DNA from: Deltaproteobacteria bacterium
GTDB taxonomy: Bacteria; Desulfobacterota; DSM-4660; Desulfatiglandales; Desulfatiglandaceae
Length of the DNA: 9,557 bases
NCBI GenBank assembly: GCA_003646995.1
Contig: QMLZ01000105.1
Coordinates: forward strand, 1-9,557
Direction of reading: 5' to 3'
Part shown: positions 7,252 to 9,557 of the stretch, one piece after another
Position numbering within the stretch: the first letter of the stretch is position 1
How the letters are laid out: the number at the start of each line of letters is the position of its first letter
Program-made: the position numbers and the translations under genes
Notes under the pieces: model-generated
Database searches by the model: none
Told to the model about the DNA's origin: nothing
Seen by the model: the letters and a program-made list of their open reading frames with translations, nothing else

Positions 7252-7296
7252 CTCGAGCTCACCCGGGCCCACAAAAGCTGGAACTTATCCTGCTCC

Positions 7297-8496
7297 CTAG
7301 TATTTGAATATACCACTTTCATATATCACCGCCTTGCTTCCATCAGCAAGAAAGGCAGTGACCCTTTTATCCTCGGTGTTCACCAGGTCCCAATGCAAGG
7401 CCGAGTCATTAAAGCCCAAAGCCTCTTTTCTTTTCTTAGTAAGACGTCGCGGGTCGCCATCGTACGTGTCACTGTAAGATGCGCCCAGGGCTAAATGGCA
7501 GTTTCCGAATTTTCCGCCATAGTTCTCATCGTAAAGCGTGTTCGCCATGAATCTGTTAATTCGTGAAAAACGCCTGTCAGTCAGTGAAAATTCCCCTACC
7601 CTTTTTGCCCCCTGGTCCATGGCCAATTGCTTTTTTAGAAAGTTTTCACCCTTTTCAGCCTTGGCCTTTATAACCTTGCCGCCCCTGAAGCTCAGTCTTA
7701 CGCCCTGGACGAGATTCCCACTTCTATAAGAGGGTTGGTCGGCGTAGTAAACGCCTTCGGTTCCCCGCCAATCAGGTGAAATAAAGATCTCAAAGCTGGG
7801 TATGTTGTGCCCTGAAATACCCACCCAGCGCCTCTTCTTCCCAGGCCATATTGTTAGATCTATATTCTGGGACTCAATTCGAAGGCTTTTGATTTTGAGG
7901 CTGTTCAACCACTTCTTGATGGCTGTAGCCTTTTCATAGATCTCCTTCCACCCCGATACCGGGTCCCTTTTGTCAAGGTAGCATGCCCTTATTACCTGCC
8001 TTGTATATTCCCTTAGGTCCATACCAGCCTGCTTGGCAAGCTCCTCTGTTGGAAACAAGCAAAGGGTCCAGCCATATTCCTGTTTTTCTTCCTTTGCCTG
8101 AAGGATGTCCCGAAGGGATTTGCGGGCAACAAGTGCTTTTCCAATTTTTCTTGGGTCCACGTCTTTCAAATGGGTAAGCGAAGCGGGAGCAAGCAAGTAT
8201 ATACCACCGTTAAGGTGCCTATAAAGCACCCTTTCCCCTGGCACCTCGAAGGTAAGCTGTTTTGTATCTGCCTTGGTATAAAAGTTGTGCTCCATTTCAG
8301 GGCTCATGGTCTGCCTGATTACCGGATTTAGGCCCATGTCCAGCAGTTTCCCCTGGATGACTTCAGCTAGTTCAAGGGCTGGCAGGTCATATCGTACCAG
8401 CACGATATCGCCCTTGCGGTATCTCTTTCCCCTAGCTGTTCCGAGCCCCCAGAGCAAAACATCAGCATAGCTGTTCAACTTCTTTTTAGTCATCAT
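7297..8496 (-). CDS. Thermophilic-type metallo-aminopeptidase (M29 family)
   Basis: A 399-residue protein, the usual length for M29 aminopeptidases (AmpS, PepS, aminopeptidase T), cytosolic enzymes that remove N-terminal residues with two metal ions. The catalytic region is complete: E236 in NIPSFEIF, E302 in GEFSL, H334 in GNCHLALG, Y341 shortly after, and H368 and D370 in ALHWDLV. The N-terminal half (1-210) is the more variable domain of the family; no signal peptide is seen. The start at 8496 has AGGAGG 10 nt upstream; M2 directly after is also possible. It lies 63 bp after the PUA-domain frame and before the TIM barrel gene, in the same direction. Peptidase function is well supported; peptide preference is not. 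Confidence 0.93.
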   Translation of the reverse strand: MMTKKKLNSYADVLLWGLGTARGKRYRKGDIVLVRYDLPALELAEVIQGKLLDMGLNPVIRQTMSPEMEHNFYTKADTKQLTFEVPGERVLYRHLNGGIYLLAPASLTHLKDVDPRKIGKALVARKSLRDILQAKEEKQEYGWTLCLFPTEELAKQAGMDLREYTRQVIRACYLDKRDPVSGWKEIYEKATAIKKWLNSLKIKSLRIESQNIDLTIWPGKKRRWVGISGHNIPSFEIFISPDWRGTEGVYYADQPSYRSGNLVQGVRLSFRGGKVIKAKAEKGENFLKKQLAMDQGAKRVGEFSLTDRRFSRINRFMANTLYDENYGGKFGNCHLALGASYSDTYDGDPRRLTKKRKEALGFNDSALHWDLVNTEDKRVTAFLADGSKAVIYESGIFKY

Positions 8497-8559
8497 TTTC
8501 CACTGTCCTCCTCATTCAAATTTGCTTCGCCTATAACACCTGCCTTAACCCCGTGGATA

Positions 8560-9102
8560 TCATCTACTGAGAAGGGGATCCAGCACAGCAGGTCGCAATT
8601 CCTTCCTTGGAATCTGGGGCACCAGCTTTCCCTTGTACCACAACCCAAGACCCAATATCACCCTCCCCTCAAGGCAAAGAATAACATAGCCATCGTCAAG
8701 ATCCACTTTCATCTCAATGTCTTGCCCCGAGGCGAGTCTCGCAAACTCATCCTTGGTAAGCTCGATTAATGCCTTGGTGGCCAGTTTCCCAAAATACTGG
8801 ATCAGCCTGGTGGTAGGCTTAATGTACCTGCCAACCTTATGAAAGGCCCTTATCCCTGCGCATTCAATCTTGAGCTTAGCCGCTTCCACCAGGTGTGGAG
8901 ACTTCCTCATGAGCCACCAGCCCTTGCTCCGCTTAAAAAGGAGGTAGTCCTCAAAGGCCTCCATGGGGATGCCAAAACGCTTCACGACCGAGAGCAGGAT
9001 TTCCTCCCTTTTATCTGGGCTTTCTAATTCGGGCCATGAAGAATCCCACTGAATTGATTCTATGGGGATAGAACCTAGCTGCCCCCTTGACTCTTTCATC
9101 AT
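8560..9102 (-). CDS. pre-PUA/PUA-like RNA-binding domain of the NSUN-type methyltransferase, in a separate frame
   Basis: A 180-codon frame, only the later part of which looks like protein. From about residue 90 it fits the PUA-type C-terminal domain found on NOL1/NOP2/Sun RNA methyltransferases: IKPTTRLIQYFGKLATKALI, then LDDGYVILCLEGRVILGLGL and the basic end GKLVPQIPRK. The preceding 55 residues look like the domain that normally precedes PUA there. The first 30 residues (9102 to about 9013) overlap the end of the catalytic gene in another frame and look like a shadow, so the ATG at 9102 is doubtful. Removing one base near the CCC at 9017-9019 would join the two frames into one natural protein (RIRKP followed by DKREEILL). 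Possible explanations are a real frameshift mutation, a programmed +1 shift, a sequencing error, or a separately translated domain; GGGAGG at 9008-9003 could help re-initiation but no ATG is well placed. The domain would bind the tRNA or rRNA substrate. Confidence 0.7.
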   Translation of the reverse strand: MMKESRGQLGSIPIESIQWDSSWPELESPDKREEILLSVVKRFGIPMEAFEDYLLFKRSKGWWLMRKSPHLVEAAKLKIECAGIRAFHKVGRYIKPTTRLIQYFGKLATKALIELTKDEFARLASGQDIEMKVDLDDGYVILCLEGRVILGLGLWYKGKLVPQIPRKELRPAVLDPLLSR

Positions 9103-9557
9103 ACCTTTTGTCTCTCCACTGGCTCACGCCCTCCTCAAGCTCCAGGGTGTCTGCATGGATGGGCAAGATCTCTGCATCAAATTTCTCCAGGAGATGTGAC
9201 ACCACTCCCTCGTTTTCATCAGGGTTATAGGTGCATGTTGAATAAAGGAGAAATCCTCCCCTTTTCAGGGCCTGGTATCCCCTCGTGAGAATCTTTTTTT
9301 GAAGATCCGGCAAAAATGCCTTGTCTTCGGTTTCCCTATACTCTGAGCGGCTATGGATCCGGCGAAAAGTACCCTCCCCGGAACATGGCACATCCGCCAG
9401 CACATAGTCGAACTTGGTCCTGAGTGGAAACTGTTGTGCTTGGTAGCTCGTTATCACGCAATTTGTGACCCCAAGTCTCGCCAGTGTATGCCCGAGTGGT
9501 ACATGCCTACTAGCATACAGTTCATTTGCAACTATGAGCCCTGTATTACCCATAAGC
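9011..9557 (-). CDS. NOL1/NOP2/Sun-family RNA m5C methyltransferase catalytic domain (5' end outside window)
   Basis: The C-terminal two thirds of a SAM-dependent RNA cytosine-5 methyltransferase of the RsmB/RsmF/NSUN family. Visible in order are the acidic loop GLIVANE after the SAM-binding strand, a strand and helix up to TKFDYVLADVPCSGEGTFRR (motif IV, Cys for product release), the helix QKKILTRGYQALKRGG, and LYSTCTYNPDENEGVV (motif VI, with the nucleophilic Cys). It ends SVGFFMARIRKPR, where family members usually continue into a PUA-like domain. The reading frame is open at the right edge: the ATG at 9553 is internal, since the preceding codon is Leu as in APGGKT-LMGN-type contexts. The stop is a TAA at 9013-9011, with the PUA-like domain continuing in a +1 frame. 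RsmF (rRNA) or an NSUN-type tRNA enzyme are the main alternatives; the target base cannot be chosen here. Confidence 0.88.
   Translation of the reverse strand, partial: LMGNTGLIVANELYASRHVPLGHTLARLGVTNCVITSYQAQQFPLRTKFDYVLADVPCSGEGTFRRIHSRSEYRETEDKAFLPDLQKKILTRGYQALKRGGFLLYSTCTYNPDENEGVVSHLLEKFDAEILPIHADTLELEEGVSQWRDKRYDERVKGAARFYPHRINSVGFFMARIRKPR

Overview
The window looks like chromosomal DNA of a Desulfobacterota (former Deltaproteobacteria) relative, probably an anaerobe that makes siroheme, heme and c-type cytochromes. This rests on three things: a precorrin-2 dehydrogenase next to a HemX/CcsA-type membrane protein, the type of chemoreceptor, and the type of receiver domain. No rRNA, tRNA, CRISPR array or insertion sequence was seen. 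Genus-level assignment is not possible from the sequence alone.

Left block (1-2278, all minus strand). A radical SAM protein, a SirC-type precorrin-2 dehydrogenase/ferrochelatase and a truncated HemX/CcsA-like membrane protein lie head to tail. The radical SAM stop and the sirC start share one base (TAATG), and a strong AGGAGG lies between sirC and the membrane gene. This looks like a tetrapyrrole/cytochrome-maturation operon continuing beyond position 1.

Middle (2279-4206). A 386-bp non-coding stretch separates the left block from a divergent methyl-accepting chemotaxis protein (MCP) on the plus strand. It holds a near-consensus sigma-54 promoter (2577-2592) and, about 109 bp upstream of the predicted transcription start, an interrupted palindrome suited to an enhancer-binding activator. 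The MCP has a very short HAMP-like linker and ends in a CheR/CheB-docking-like pentapeptide.

Right block (4215-9557, all minus strand). Transcription runs from the right edge leftward: an NSUN/RsmF-type RNA m5C methyltransferase (5' end outside the window), its pre-PUA/PUA-like RNA-binding part in a different frame, an M29 metallo-aminopeptidase, a xylose-isomerase-like TIM barrel protein, a short PAS-fragment/receiver protein, and a divergent adenine-deaminase-family amidohydrolase. Gaps are short or overlapping, so this is probably one operon. Its last gene converges on the MCP with only 8 bp between stop codons.

The most notable points are the sigma-54 control region of the MCP, the methyltransferase split by an apparent +1 frame change, the regulator that looks like a hybrid histidine kinase with its kinase core removed, the adenine deaminase relative lacking several family signatures, and the CX4CX2C radical SAM protein coupled to sirC. 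No clearly new multi-gene defence or mobile system was found.
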